NCBI RefSeq assembly: GCF_014075995.1
Contig: NZ_CP055153.1
Location: forward strand, 4,154,001-4,218,000
DNA: 64,000 nt
Direction of reading: 5' to 3'
From: Adhaeribacter radiodurans
Lineage (GTDB): Bacteria > Bacteroidota > Bacteroidia > Cytophagales > Hymenobacteraceae
The notes under the pieces are model-generated. The model did not search any database. It was given only the letters and a program-made list of their open reading frames with translations, and was not told where the DNA came from. The position numbers and the translations under genes are program-made. This document shows, piece by piece, positions 33,545-44,231 of this stretch. How positions within the stretch are numbered: position 1 is the first letter of the stretch; each line of letters opens with the position of its first letter.

Positions 33545-35566
33545 TTAATTATTTAAAACCGCGCGCGCTTTTTCTACTACATTGGCTACAGTAAAACCAA
33601 ATGCTTCCAACACTTTATCACCCGGACCAGATTCGCCATAACGGTCGATGCCTACTACAGCACCTTCAGAGGTAACGTATTTGTACCAGGCCATGGTAAT
33701 GCCCGCCTCAGCAGCTACTCTCTTTTTAACGGATGGAGGTAATACTTCGTCGCGGTAAGCTTGATCTTGTTTTTCGAATAATTCCCAGGAAGGCATGCTC
33801 ACTACCCGAGCTTTAATACCTTCTTTTTGCAGTTCGGCCTGAGCGCCCATTACTAATTGTACTTCTGAACCAGTTCCAATTAAAATAATATCCGGCGTTC
33901 CTTCAGAATCACTTAAAATATACGCGCCTTTCTCTACATTACGTGCCGGTGCATAACGCTCCCGATCAATAGTAGGTAATTTCTGGCGGGTAAGAATTAA
34001 GGCTACCGGACCTTTCATGCGGTTCATGGCAATCCGCCAGGCTTCTACCGTTTCATTGGCATCTGCCGGGCGAATAACGGTTAAATTAGGAATAGTGCGT
34101 AAAGCAGTTACGTGCTCAATAGGCTGGTGCGTAGGTCCATCTTCACCTACGGCAATACTATCGTGCGTGAAAACGTAGGTAACCGGTGCTTCGGTGAGAG
34201 CCGCTAACCGGATAGAACCGCGCATGTAATCGGAGAAGGTCAGGAACGTACCACCGTAAACCCGCACACCGCGGTGCGAAGCCATACCGTTTAGGATAGC
34301 GCCCATTCCGTGTTCCCGTACCCCAAACCAAATGTTGGTGTGATCATAGCTACCCGGCTGGAAGCTAACATCGCCTTTGGTAGGCATTTCGTTGGAACTT
34401 GCTAAATCCGCAGAACCACCAATTAACCAAGGCACTGTTTGCTTTAAGGCTTCTAAAGTTTTACCAGACGCCTGCCGGGTTGCCAGTGCTTCGCTGGGAG
34501 CAAAAACCGGTAAGTTGGCATCCCAGTTAGCAGGTAGCTCTCCTTGATAAGTTAGTTTTAATTGCTCGCCCTCGGTGGCATATTGCTTTTGATATTCTTC
34601 AAACTTACGTTGCCATTCGGCTTGTAATTTGGCTCCTCTTTGGCCAGGCTCCAGAAATTGCTCTTTTACTTCGCCCGGAACAAAGAAACTTTGGTTCGGA
34701 TCGAAACCTAAATTTTCTTTGGCTTTTTTCAGGTTTTCGTCACCTAACGGATTGCCGTGCACTTTACTGGTGCCTTGCTGAGGGCTACCGTAGCCAATTA
34801 TGGTTTTTACAGATATTATAGAAGGACGTTCGGTTTCTTCCTGCGCTGCGCGGATGGCTTGGTCAATGGCTTCAACATCGTTGCCATCTTTTACTTGCTG
34901 CACGTGCCAGCCATACGCCTCGAAACGGGCCATTACATTTTCGGTAAAAGCCAGACTGGTTGGGCCATCCAGCGAAATATCGTTATCGTCGTACAGGTAA
35001 ATAAGCTTACCCAGCTTCAGGTGACCGGCCAACGAAGCAGCTTCAGCAGCTACTCCTTCCATTAAATCGCCGTCGCTTACAATACAATAAGTAAAATGAT
35101 CGATTAACGGGAAATCGGGACGATTATATTTGGTGGCTAAAAAGGCTTCGGCCATTGCTATACCAACGCCATTACCAAATCCCTGGCCCAACGGACCAGT
35201 AGTTACTTCTATCCCGGGAGTTTGAAAAGACTCGGGGTGACCCGGTGTTTTAGAACCAATTTGCCGGAAGTTTTTAATTTCTTCTAAAGGCAAATCATAC
35301 CCATACAAATGCAATAAGCTATACAACAACGCAGAACCATGCCCAGCTGAAAGAATAAAGCGGTCGCGATTTTGCCAATGCGGATCCTGCGGGTTAAACC
35401 GGAGAAAACGCGACCAGAGTACATAAGCCATTGGGGCGGCTCCTAAAGGTAAACCAGGGTGTCCTGAGTTTGCTTTCTGTACCATATCGGCAGAAAGAAA
35501 ACGGATGGTGTTAATGCTGAGCTCATCGAGCTGGGTTATTGTTTCGGTGGAATTTTGTTCAGCCAT
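33545..35566 (-). CDS. tkt: Transketolase
   Basis: 673 residues. Thiamine diphosphate motif [18 protein letters not shown], substrate and cofactor motifs [17 protein letters not shown] and [16 protein letters not shown], and a C-terminal domain ending with [21 protein letters not shown]. Two-carbon transfers of the non-oxidative branch. First gene of the cluster, so the main promoter should be in the 232 bases upstream, but no textbook box was found there. Confidence 0.97.
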   Translation of the reverse strand: MAEQNSTETITQLDELSINTIRFLSADMVQKANSGHPGLPLGAAPMAYVLWSRFLRFNPQDPHWQNRDRFILSAGHGSALLYSLLHLYGYDLPLEEIKNFRQIGSKTPGHPESFQTPGIEVTTGPLGQGFGNGVGIAMAEAFLATKYNRPDFPLIDHFTYCIVSDGDLMEGVAAEAASLAGHLKLGKLIYLYDDNDISLDGPTSLAFTENVMARFEAYGWHVQQVKDGNDVEAIDQAIRAAQEETERPSIISVKTIIGYGSPQQGTSKVHGNPLGDENLKKAKENLGFDPNQSFFVPGEVKEQFLEPGQRGAKLQAEWQRKFEEYQKQYATEGEQLKLTYQGELPANWDANLPVFAPSEALATRQASGKTLEALKQTVPWLIGGSADLASSNEMPTKGDVSFQPGSYDHTNIWFGVREHGMGAILNGMASHRGVRVYGGTFLTFSDYMRGSIRLAALTEAPVTYVFTHDSIAVGEDGPTHQPIEHVTALRTIPNLTVIRPADANETVEAWRIAMNRMKGPVALILTRQKLPTIDRERYAPARNVEKGAYILSDSEGTPDIILIGTGSEVQLVMGAQAELQKEGIKARVVSMPSWELFEKQDQAYRDEVLPPSVKKRVAAEAGITMAWYKYVTSEGAVVGIDRYGESGPGDKVLEAFGFTVANVVEKARAVLNN

Positions 35567-35798
35567 GTTAAATAGAAAAATAATATAAAGTCAAAAAATA
35601 CGTTTTAACGTTAAGCAAATGCTTTCGGATGAAATATCAAGTTATTTTGCTGTTAACCAATAATTACCGATTTAAGTAAAAGTATTACTCCTACTTATCT
35701 TAAGGTTTCTTACCCGTTAGCAGTAAAATAGTTGTAAACTTAAAACTAATGTTGAACAAATCAGCAGTTCTGGTACTGAAATAGTTATTTAAGATTGA

Positions 35799-36575
35799 TT
35801 ACTCATAAGGCGATGGACTAACTGACGTCCAGCCACCATCAATAATCAGGGTTTGTCCGGTAATATGACGGGCTTTTTCCGACACCAGGAAAACTGCCGC
35901 GTGGGCAATATCAGCGGGAGATGCCGGCCGCCCCATGGGAGTAATAGTTGACCAGGTATTTTCGTAGTTTAAATCTTCGGCGGTTCTTTCGGTAAGGGTG
36001 GCGCCCGGTGCAACTGCATTCACGGTAATGCCATAAGCCGATAATTCTACCACCAGGTTCTTGGCCAACATTTCCAGGGCGGCTTTGGTCATGCCATAGG
36101 CGGCCAGGTTTTTGTGCGCCTGATGCCCGGTAACCGACGACATAAATAAGATACTACCACCCGTTTGCTGTTTAATAATTTGCTGGGCAACTGCCTGAGC
36201 TAAAAAGAAGGACCCGCGCAAGTTTAATTCCATTACCTGCTGCAAAGCTTCGGGAGTATAAGTTAGAAAATCACCAAAAAGCGTAATACCCGCATTAGCT
36301 ATGGCTATAGTAACCCTACCAAAGTGTTCTACTGCTTTGCGCACTAATTCTCTTATAAAAGAAACATCAGCCGCGTTACCCGCTACTCCTAAACAGCAAT
36401 CTGTAAATTCATTATTTAATTGGTTCATAGCCTTTTCGGTTAGGGCCGGATCGGCATCGTTCAAAACAATTGCTACACCTTGGCGAGCTAGCTCCCGGCA
36501 AATAGCAAATCCTATACCTTGGCCTGCCCCGGTTACAATAGCCACTTGCTGTTTTACATTTTTGTTTTCGAGCAT
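35799..36575 (-). CDS. SDR-family oxidoreductase (FabG-like)
   Basis: 258 residues from ATG 36575; the in-frame TTG at 36593 is less likely. GAGQGIGFAI cofactor motif, NAGITLFGDF, catalytic Ser in FMSSVTGHQAH and intact YGMTKAAL (YxxxK), GQTLIIDGGWTS at the end. Sugar or acyl substrate not predictable. It stands alone on the minus strand, about 230 bases upstream of tkt. Confidence 0.88.
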   Translation of the reverse strand: MLENKNVKQQVAIVTGAGQGIGFAICRELARQGVAIVLNDADPALTEKAMNQLNNEFTDCCLGVAGNAADVSFIRELVRKAVEHFGRVTIAIANAGITLFGDFLTYTPEALQQVMELNLRGSFFLAQAVAQQIIKQQTGGSILFMSSVTGHQAHKNLAAYGMTKAALEMLAKNLVVELSAYGITVNAVAPGATLTERTAEDLNYENTWSTITPMGRPASPADIAHAAVFLVSEKARHITGQTLIIDGGWTSVSPSPYE

Positions 36576-37194
36576 AGTAAAAGGAATAATCAACTTAATT
36601 GATAAAGTTATATTTCTTTAAATAATCTTCTTCCGGCAACTTAGCCTTAATTAGCTAAAAACCTGAACAGGTAACCTACTTTCTAAAAATTACGCTCCGT
36701 TCCCCTTGGATACCTTTAGCTGAGGCTACAGTTATCTTGGGCGGAAATACGTATTTCTCCGGGATAAAACCAAATTCCAATAGTAGGTTGCGGATGAATA
36801 GCAAGAATTTCATTGGGCGTTTTACATTAATCGCAAACTTGTATAATTCAATGGGCCGGCCCACAATATTCTTTACTCAAGAAAGATATTTTAACAGGTA
36901 CTTATCAATAAAAATCAGGTCGGTTTAACTAGAAGAGGTACGTTTAATATTTTAAACTTATTTGCCTGCATCATGAAGTCTATTGGAGGTTTAGGCTTTA
37001 AGAAATTGCTTTAATTTTAAATGTGGCCTTAAACAAGAAAAGTATAGTACTTTACATAGAGAATTAACAATATTTCATAATCGCGTTCTCTTAGAAATGT
37101 TAAAATAACAAAACTACTATATATTTACTACCGTAATGCAAGAGCAATACAAACATTAATCAATCTTATTAACTGCTAAAAACCAACAACACCT
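36576..37194. other. Intergenic region, possible gene remnant
   Basis: Six hundred bases without a firm gene. On the minus strand, 36676-36873 is an open frame of ~65 codons with protein-like composition (RPMKFLLFIRNLLLEFGFIP, then GERSVIF) starting with GTG and no recognised family; it may be a fragment of a lost gene. Confidence 0.35.
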
Positions 37195-37821
37195 ATGGCC
37201 ACCAACTATAGCACAATTAAAGAAGTTTCTAATCTTAATCATTCCTCGGTTTCAGCTAATGCTGTTCTGTTAGTGAAAGCCGAAGAATCGCTTATTCAAC
37301 TAAGTTGGGTAAAGTCGCCTGCTCCTGACGAATTAATCGAGTGCGCTCATTTAGTTAGTGAGTTAATAAAAGGAAACAATTTACTTTATTTCTTGCACGA
37401 CCTTCGAAATGTAAACTATGTAGATATAAATTTACAAAGATGTTTAACCAAAGATTTTTGCCCGCAAATTCTGGAAGCTGGTATTACCAAATTGGTGCAT
37501 TTAGCCCATTATGCGCTCCCTGAATTAATGATAATTGATCAGATTACTGATTATCTGAAGAGCAAAGTAGTTACTGATAAAAACGTTAAATTAGAAATCT
37601 GTACCACTCCTGAAGGTGCTATGGATTGGTTAAGCAATGTTGCTGCTCAAACAGCTGGCTCTTCGGTTAAAATACAAGTTAAAGAAGCAGTAGCTGAGCA
37701 AGTAAGTTATAACTGGACCGTTGCCGCTCAAATTAGCGCTTCCATTAAGCATTATAAAGAAAAAGCAGCTTTAGTTTTTGGAATATTAACCAAGCGCAAA
37801 TCCTTTCTTTCTGATTTATAA
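37195..37821 (+). CDS. Hypothetical protein, perhaps STAS/SEC14-like
   Basis: 208 residues, cytoplasmic by composition. The central part (LLYFLHDLRNVNYVDINLQR, AGITKLVHLAHYALPELM, KLEICTTPEGAMDWL) has the layout of small alpha/beta proteins that Hymenobacteraceae genomes carry in many copies and that are often labelled STAS/SEC14-like; this is recall and low confidence. The C-terminal 45 residues are an extra helical tail. Followed by a very strong hairpin terminator; no operon partner. Confidence 0.6.
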   Translation: MATNYSTIKEVSNLNHSSVSANAVLLVKAEESLIQLSWVKSPAPDELIECAHLVSELIKGNNLLYFLHDLRNVNYVDINLQRCLTKDFCPQILEAGITKLVHLAHYALPELMIIDQITDYLKSKVVTDKNVKLEICTTPEGAMDWLSNVAAQTAGSSVKIQVKEAVAEQVSYNWTVAAQISASIKHYKEKAALVFGILTKRKSFLSDL

Positions 37822-37845
37822 TATTTACTTTATTTCTTTTAATTA

Positions 37846-37890
37846 GAAAACAGAAAGAGAAAACCAAGCAGGTTTTCTCTTTCTGTTTTC
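37846..37890 (+). terminator. Strong hairpin terminator
   Basis: CAGAAAGAGAAAACC (37851-37865) pairs perfectly with GGTTTTCTCTTTCTG (37871-37885), five-base loop, flanked by GAAAA and TTTTC so the stem may extend. It follows the hypothetical gene by 25 bases. Confidence 0.85.
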
Positions 37891-38352
37891 AGACCATTTC
37901 ATAAAAATAAAGCCCGTACTATTGATTAGAAGGTTTTTTATACTATTCTGCTCAAAAGAGTAATAGCAGGCTTTCTCTAAAACCTATATTATCCTAGGAA
38001 AGATTATATAGAAATCATTGTTTTCATATTTGTCCTCACTTTCTAGTTCCTAAAACACTATTCTACTTACTAAAAAAAGCTCGTTTAAACGAGTAGGCTC
38101 TAATATTCAATTTAAAAAATAGCCTTAGCTCTATTCTAGTATTTGAATAACTTTTTTTAATCATTAAGTCACCTTCAAAGCATAACCGCTTTTCTTTAAA
38201 AAGAATATTTTAGAAAGTTTTATATTCTTAATCAACTTATCGCTAGAGTAATCAGTATAAAATTACTTTTACGTTATCCTGCATTACCAGCGAAAATAAA
38301 AGTAAAAACTAGTTGTTGCGGGCTTTTATATACTGGCATGTTTTAAATTACC
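37891..38352. other. Intergenic region with no gene
   Basis: AT-rich, no coding potential or clear repeat; upstream region of the efflux gene. Confidence 0.5.
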
Positions 38353-39609
38353 ATGACCCCCAAACAGCGAACAAGCATTATTCTTATTTTAGGAGCTCTT
38401 GCTACGATCAGTCCTTTCTCGATTGATATGTACTTACCGGGTTTTCCGGCCATTGCCCAGGATTTAAACACTACTATCGACCAGATTCAATTATCCTTAA
38501 CCAGTTACTTAATTGGTATTGCTATTGGTCAGTTATTATATGGCCCTTTATTAGATAGATTTGGTCGGAAGAAACCGCTTTATATTGGTTTAACTGTTTA
38601 CATGCTGGCTTCAATTGGTTGTGCCTTTACGCACTCTGCCAATAATTTAATGATTATGCGGTTTATTCAGGCAATTGGGGGTTGTGCCGGTATGGTGGCA
38701 GCTTTGGCTCTGGTGCGCGACTTATTTCCGGTAAGTGAAATTGCCAAAGTACTTTCGCTGCAAACGCTAGTAATTAGTGTATCGCCTATGATTGCTCCTA
38801 CCGTTGGCGGCTATGTTACGGCTGCATTTGGTTGGCAATCTATTTTTATGGTATTGGCCGCCATTGTGGGTTTAATTGTTCTGGGAATTTACTTTTTTTT
38901 ACCAGCCGGCCGACCACCAGATAGTACTATGTCTTTATTGCCGGGCCCGGTATTAAGCAATTTTTATTCGGTCTTAAAAAATCCTCAATTCCTTACTTAT
39001 TTGCTCGCCGGAGGAATAGGAGCCGCAGCGCCGTTTGCTTATATATCCGGTTCGCCGGATGTGTTCATGAATATTTATAAGGTAAGCGAACAAGAGTACG
39101 GGTGGATTTTTGCCTTTTTAGCGGCGGCTATGATTGGCTCTACCCAATTAAATACGCCTTTATTAAAACGTTTTTCCAGTGAACAACTCCTCACTTTTGC
39201 TTTATTTTGGCAAACGGGCATTGGTTTTTTGTTGGTAGCGGGTACGGTTTTGGGCTGGTACGATAAATTTAGCCTGATTATTTTAATATTTCTTTTCCTG
39301 GCCGGGCAAGGGTTAAATGTGCCTAACTCGTCGGCTCTTTCGCTGGCTCCTTTTGCCCGACAAGCAGGTAGCGCTTCGGCTTTATTAGGCTGTTTCCGGA
39401 TGGGAATTGGCGCTGTGGCTTCGGCGGCGGTGAGTATATTACATAATCAAACAGTTTTACCTATGGTGGTGGTAATGGCTTTGTGCGCTTTTATAGCCGC
39501 CATTATTTTATTCATCGGCAAAAAACAAATTAACTTGCAGCCTCCCATACCTGGTTTAGAAGAAACGGAGTTGCAGGAAACCACGCAACCAGTACCCCTT
39601 CAGAAATAA
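38353..39609 (+). CDS. Bcr/CflA-type MFS drug efflux transporter
   Basis: 418 residues, twelve predicted membrane helices. Opening SPFSIDMYLPGFPAIAQDL (motif D1 of 12-helix drug:proton antiporters), motif A GPLLDRFGRKKPLYIGL, motif C-like region SPMIAPTVGGY. Bcr/CflA members export bicyclomycin, chloramphenicol, sulfonamides or cysteine; actual substrate unknown. The aldo/keto reductase gene follows in 24 bases, probably the same transcript. Confidence 0.9.
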   Translation: MTPKQRTSIILILGALATISPFSIDMYLPGFPAIAQDLNTTIDQIQLSLTSYLIGIAIGQLLYGPLLDRFGRKKPLYIGLTVYMLASIGCAFTHSANNLMIMRFIQAIGGCAGMVAALALVRDLFPVSEIAKVLSLQTLVISVSPMIAPTVGGYVTAAFGWQSIFMVLAAIVGLIVLGIYFFLPAGRPPDSTMSLLPGPVLSNFYSVLKNPQFLTYLLAGGIGAAAPFAYISGSPDVFMNIYKVSEQEYGWIFAFLAAAMIGSTQLNTPLLKRFSSEQLLTFALFWQTGIGFLLVAGTVLGWYDKFSLIILIFLFLAGQGLNVPNSSALSLAPFARQAGSASALLGCFRMGIGAVASAAVSILHNQTVLPMVVVMALCAFIAAIILFIGKKQINLQPPIPGLEETELQETTQPVPLQK

Positions 39610-39633
39610 TTTCAGCTTTAATTCGTCAGAAAT

Positions 39634-40533
39634 ATGCACTATAAAGTATTAGGTAAATCAGACTTAAAAGTAAGTACCACCAGTTTTGGTTGTAAGTCTT
39701 TACCGGCAACTAATCCGGAAGAAAGCATTCAATTACTGCAACAAGCCTTTACCAACGGAATTAATTACTTTGATACCGCTGACTTGTACGATAAAGGAGA
39801 AAATGAAAAATTAGTTGGACAAGCCTTTCGGGAAAATCGCCATCAAGTAATTATTGCTACTAAAGTAGGAAACCAATGGCGTACGGATGGCAGTGGTTGG
39901 GATTGGAACCCCCGCAAAGAATATATTTTAAAAGCCGTAGAAGGCAGCCTGCAACGACTACAAACCGATTACCTTGATTTATACCAACTGCACGGTGGCA
40001 CCCTCGACGACCCCATTGATGAAACCATTGAGACATTTGAGTTACTGAAACAACAAGGTAAAATCCGGAATTATGGTATATCTTCTATCCGACCAAATGT
40101 TATCCGGGAATACATAAAACGGTCGAATATTGTGAGCGTAATGATGCAGTATAGTTTACTGGACCGTCGCCCCGAAGAAACTGTATTAGATTTATTACAG
40201 GAAAATCAAATTGGAGTTGTTACCCGGGGTAGTCTGGCTCAAGGATTATTAGCGGGTAAACCGCCTAAAACTTACCTCGGCTATTCGGAACAAGAAGTAA
40301 AAAAAGTAATTGAAGCTATACAAAACCTGGTTACAGACAATCTATCAATGGCTGATGTGGCCGTTCAATACGTGTTGCATCATCCGGCGGTAGCTTCTAC
40401 TGTTTTAGGTATTCGAACTCAAACCCAATTGCAAGAAGCCTTATATATCCCGAACGCGGAAGCGCTATCAAATAACAATCTTAATTTTTTGCAGCAATCC
40501 CTCCATCCTCTCCTTTATGAACAGCACCGCTAA
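39634..40533 (+). CDS. Aldo/keto reductase
   Basis: 299 residues. Catalytic tetrad visible: Asp in INYFDTADLYDKGENEKLVG, Tyr in the same motif, Lys in VIIATKVGNQW and His in DYLDLYQLHGG. NADPH-dependent reduction of aldehydes or ketones in the cytoplasm; substrate not predictable. Cotranscribed with the upstream efflux gene, which suggests joint handling of toxic carbonyls (inference). Confidence 0.92.
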   Translation: MHYKVLGKSDLKVSTTSFGCKSLPATNPEESIQLLQQAFTNGINYFDTADLYDKGENEKLVGQAFRENRHQVIIATKVGNQWRTDGSGWDWNPRKEYILKAVEGSLQRLQTDYLDLYQLHGGTLDDPIDETIETFELLKQQGKIRNYGISSIRPNVIREYIKRSNIVSVMMQYSLLDRRPEETVLDLLQENQIGVVTRGSLAQGLLAGKPPKTYLGYSEQEVKKVIEAIQNLVTDNLSMADVAVQYVLHHPAVASTVLGIRTQTQLQEALYIPNAEALSNNNLNFLQQSLHPLLYEQHR

Positions 40534-41514
40534 ACAATAACGCGGATGAACTTACAATTTGAAGCAAAAAAGAAGAGAGTAGTTAACATTTAAGGCTTAG
40601 CCAAATTAATTTCTTACTTCTAAAAAATTTTCCTCTACAATAAATATAATGCTTAGCTAAATATTTTAGATTTTGCTAAATTTTTAATAAAAACTTATAT
40701 CTATTTTTTAACATCTCTGCTTCAATCAACAGGGTAAAATAAAGCAAAATATAAATTTAACATTCCGGAGGATTTATAATATTTTTTGTTTAAATCCTAA
40801 AATATTAATTGGGTTTAGAATAAAAAAGCTCTACTATAGGCCAGAACAGGCTTCATTTATCTTGCTCCAAGCAGGCAAGTCATTTACAACTTGCATTTTA
40901 CCTCTATTCTCTTTTAGGTAACTAATAAGTACATAAATTATTTTAAAAGTAAAAGTCATAAATATTTGTATATTAAGTTTTCTGAATTTATAATCGTATA
41001 ATATTTATTAACTTACTTAATAGTCTTACTAGCTGATTTAGTAAAACTATTTAATAATGCTACTTACTTTTTTGTCACAAACCCATTTATAATTTCAAAC
41101 TAGCTAATGGAATCTCTGTACCTTTTATTTATCCCTCCTTAAGGGTTTTCAAAATTTTCTTACGACTTTAGCATAACCATGACCGGACCTTTGTTTTCGG
41201 TCATGGTCGTTTATAGAAGTTATAACTTCCTTTAAATTATAATAACATTGATCAAGCCACGCTCGAAAAAAGTATACTTACAGGTTTAGCATTCTGTTAA
41301 ATACCTCTATTAAGGGTAGTTAATACCCGATTGTTTAATCATTATTCCATAGATAGCCAAGGAAAGTATTGGTTTAAATTCTTTGAAATACTTAGCGGAG
41401 TTTGGTTTTTTTTGGGAGCCTTGAAAAGGCTTCACGGAAAAGCCTTTTATTTAACTTTATATAGTCTGGGGTTTATACTATTTGGTATTAGACCACAGAA
41501 AAGAGTAAAATAAA
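40534..41514. other. Long gene-poor intergenic region
   Basis: About 980 bases, very AT-rich, without a convincing gene. One hairpin (41176-41207) stands out. A 60-codon frame starting with TTG at 41331 is judged unlikely to be real. Confidence 0.5.
41176..41207. repeat. Perfect 10-bp hairpin
   Basis: ACCATGACCG pairs with CGGTCATGGT across a 12-base loop. No adjacent gene end and no long T run, so not an obvious terminator; could be part of an RNA or operator. Confidence 0.5.
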
Positions 41515-41546
41515 AAAGTTACTACCCTTAGCCGAATAGTAACTTT
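41515..41546 (-). terminator. Terminator after Mn catalase
   Basis: AAAGTTACTA (41515-41524) pairs with TAGTAACTTT (41537-41546); on the minus strand it is followed by TTTATTTT. Thirty bases past the stop of the catalase gene. Confidence 0.8.
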
Positions 41547-41575
41547 GAAAAGGTTAAGCTAATTAAAAAGAAGGA

Positions 41576-42478
41576 TTAATACTTAATACCCATTTTTTTG
41601 GCGATATCTTTAAACATATCCGGGTCAAAATCTAGCGCTCCGGGTGCATTAAGTTGTGGTTCTTCGTCCATGTCTGGCATTGGGGTACCTTCAGGCGCTC
41701 CGAATCTAACTTCTAAAGGTTGTCCGTCTTCCGGATGTGGTCCGTTAAATACTAAACCAGCTTTTTGGTAATCGTCTTGGCTAAAAGTATACAATATCCG
41801 GTGAATACCGTTTTCTTCGTATTTACGCGTTTCCGGAAAAGCTTTATTGCTCAGGTCGGGCGTTGGAATTAATTTAGTTACATCGGCCCCAGTTAAATGC
41901 TCCAGAGCCCGGGCATAGGCCACCACGTGCAAGCCACCCCGAACTAGTAAAAAGCCTACCATTTCCCGGGCAGTTGGGTCGGTTACCATTTCGTAAACCC
42001 GCATTTTATTGGCTCGCGCACCGCATTCTAAAAAGAAGTTGTGCAACAAATCTAATTTTAAGTTACCGCTGTTAAAAACATTTTGGCCGGTCCAGAAATT
42101 ACCCATCGAGTCCAAAGGCAAGGCAGATTGGCCGCTGGCAATAAAATGGTAAGTATTACGAGCATCGGTAGCATCTTTAAGCGGACCAGGCTCCGGATCG
42201 AAACCGCGTTTTGTAGTACCAGTTAATAGCAAATTAATGGCATAAGAAACTACCTCAATGTGGCTGTATTCTTCCCCGGCAATACTGCATATTAAATCAT
42301 AGAATGGCCGCAGGCGCTTCCGGCCCCGAAAGTTAAACGACTGAAAAGTGTAGTTCATCAGGGTAGACATTTCCCCGAATTTACCACCCAATAATTCTTG
42401 TATCGCTGCCGCATCATTCGGCGACGGATTGTTAGGGGTAGGCAGCTCTATGGGCAGCCGGTCCATTCTTAAAATCAT
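41576..42478 (-). CDS. Manganese (non-haem) catalase
   Basis: 300 residues, ferritin-like fold. Metal ligands appear in FGEMSTLMNY (Glu36), IAGEEYSHIE (Glu69 or 70, His73), the LECGAR segment and RGGLHVVAYARALE, the pattern of di-manganese catalases. C-terminal acidic tail rich in Pro and Asp. Dismutates hydrogen peroxide in the cytoplasm. Length is typical. Monocistronic with its own terminator. No spore or gas-vesicle context. Confidence 0.92.
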   Translation of the reverse strand: MILRMDRLPIELPTPNNPSPNDAAAIQELLGGKFGEMSTLMNYTFQSFNFRGRKRLRPFYDLICSIAGEEYSHIEVVSYAINLLLTGTTKRGFDPEPGPLKDATDARNTYHFIASGQSALPLDSMGNFWTGQNVFNSGNLKLDLLHNFFLECGARANKMRVYEMVTDPTAREMVGFLLVRGGLHVVAYARALEHLTGADVTKLIPTPDLSNKAFPETRKYEENGIHRILYTFSQDDYQKAGLVFNGPHPEDGQPLEVRFGAPEGTPMPDMDEEPQLNAPGALDFDPDMFKDIAKKMGIKY

Positions 42479-43244
42479 AATTTCTGAGTTAACAAGTTAA
42501 AAATGAGAATAGAATAATGATTTCCTAAACGTTTGAGCTGGAGCAAGGTTTGTAAAAAATTAGTTATTTATAGATTAAATTATCTAAAATTAAAAGAACT
42601 CCAGAGGAATATGCTGCTTAAAAAAAGCAGGGATTGCAATTATTGGAGGAGGAGAAAACAGCATTTATTTTATTTGAAGTACCCGCCACAATAAAGGCAA
42701 TGCACCAATAATCATTCTTGATTTATTGGCCACAAAAGAGCACTATTTAGGCCCAATAGCAAAAAGCAACTTCCTTCGTTCAAACCCGCCAGGTTTTTAA
42801 AACAGGATTGTCGGAAATAGCAGATTAAAACAGTTTTTTCTAGTTACCTCTGTCATCCTGGAATGATCTAACCAATTAAGAGTGACTGCGGCAGGGTAGT
42901 CTGGAAAGTTATAGTAGGTAATCTCCTTTACTACCAACAATTCGTTCTTCTTTTCTGCCGGTTAGGTCCTGGCAGGATTACTAATGTGGAAGAAGTAGCT
43001 ATCATCAATCTATTGTTCCGGCAGGTTTCCAACATTCCTGTTTATAAAATCTACCGGGTCAATACCATATAATTTAACCCAAATCTTGATAGGGAAGCTC
43101 TAAATGCGATTGGGTATTAATTTAGATAAGAATCAAAAACAGGCCAGGAATATTAAAGACAATACACTCCTTAAGTCTGGCACTATTTTACTTTGGCGGG
43201 AATAGCTTGTTTATAAAACTTGAAATTCAACATAAAAGCGACTG
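42479..43244. other. Intergenic region with probable decayed gene on plus strand
   Basis: Short stretches in shifting plus-strand frames look coding: GLQLLEEEKTAFILFEVPAT, then IIILDLLATKEHYLGPIA, and a 66-codon frame at 42872-43072 that includes ITNVEEVAIINLLFRQVSN and VYKIYRVNTI before TAA. None has a start codon in context. Likely remains of one gene; family not recognised. Confidence 0.4.
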
Positions 43245-44231
43245 CTAGTGATTTAGCTCAAAATCGAAGTTTATTTCGCGCATGCACTTGAAATGGCCTT
43301 GCGGACATTTGCTGTACCCAATTTTAGAGCAGGGCCGGCAATACAGATTAGGTCGCTCGAAAACTAAAAAATCGGTTTTGTACGGATACATACCAAATTC
43401 CGGCACGGTATTACCCCAAATCGAATAAATTTTTTTTTTACAAGCTGAGGCAATGTGCATTAACCCGGTATCGTGACTAAAAACGGCAATGGCTTGTTTT
43501 ACCAGCGAAGCAGATTGATTTAAATTATACTTACCGCAGGCGTTGTAGATAATTGTTTCTTGTTCGTGGTTCGTTGCTCGGCTATGAAAGAATTTAGTAA
43601 TTTCTTCGGCGGTAGCGGCATCTTCTTTGCCGCCTAATAAAATAACCGGAGCATTTATTTTAGTACAAACTTCGATTATTCGTTCGGTGGGTAGTCGTTT
43701 GGTAGCATGCTGCGCTCCTATGGCAAAAGCATAATATCCATTCTGGTGCGTATGGGGCAGGTCAGCGAGCTTTACTTCATCGGCAGCCGGAATAAAATAA
43801 TCTAAACCTTGGTCATCCGTTTTCACTCCCAGCTCCGAAGCTGCTGCCAGGTAGCGGTCTACAATGTGTACAGCTGGCAGTTTATTTACTTTAAAACGTA
43901 CCAGTAACCATTTCTTTACATTTAATTTATCGAAGCTTTTACTTGGTACGCCTAATTTAAACTTAATGAAGCTAGTTCGTAAATTATGGTGCAGATCCAC
44001 CACGTAATCAAACTTCTCGGCTTTTAGTTCGGCAATTAAATCACTTACGTTTTCGCGCAAATAATGCACCTGATCAATGTACGGATTATGCTCTACAACG
44101 CTTCTAAAATTCAACTTGGTAGCGTAATGAATACGTGCTGCTGGTAATTGCTGCTTTAAGGCCCGCACTACCGGCGTGGTAAGCACAATATCACCAATAG
44201 AAGAAAAGCGCAGTACTAATATTTTCGTCAT
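43245..44231 (-). CDS. Glycosyltransferase family 9 (heptosyltransferase-like)
   Basis: 328 residues. ILVLRFSSIGDIVLTTPVVRAL opening, YDYVVDLHHNLRT-type motif (FDYVVDLHHNLRTS), and SHDTGLMHIASACKKKIYSIWG, the donor-binding signature of GT9. The C-terminus has a Cys cluster (LYCRPCSKIGYSKCPQGHFKC) common in Bacteroidota members. Adds a heptose or related sugar in lipopolysaccharide core assembly. Overlaps polX by ATGA. Confidence 0.9.
   Translation of the reverse strand: MTKILVLRFSSIGDIVLTTPVVRALKQQLPAARIHYATKLNFRSVVEHNPYIDQVHYLRENVSDLIAELKAEKFDYVVDLHHNLRTSFIKFKLGVPSKSFDKLNVKKWLLVRFKVNKLPAVHIVDRYLAAASELGVKTDDQGLDYFIPAADEVKLADLPHTHQNGYYAFAIGAQHATKRLPTERIIEVCTKINAPVILLGGKEDAATAEEITKFFHSRATNHEQETIIYNACGKYNLNQSASLVKQAIAVFSHDTGLMHIASACKKKIYSIWGNTVPEFGMYPYKTDFLVFERPNLYCRPCSKIGYSKCPQGHFKCMREINFDFELNH

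Noticed and set aside
41331-41513. 60-codon frame with a hydrophobic middle
   Set aside because: TTG start, no ribosome or promoter signal, no recognisable family; probably chance in AT-rich DNA.
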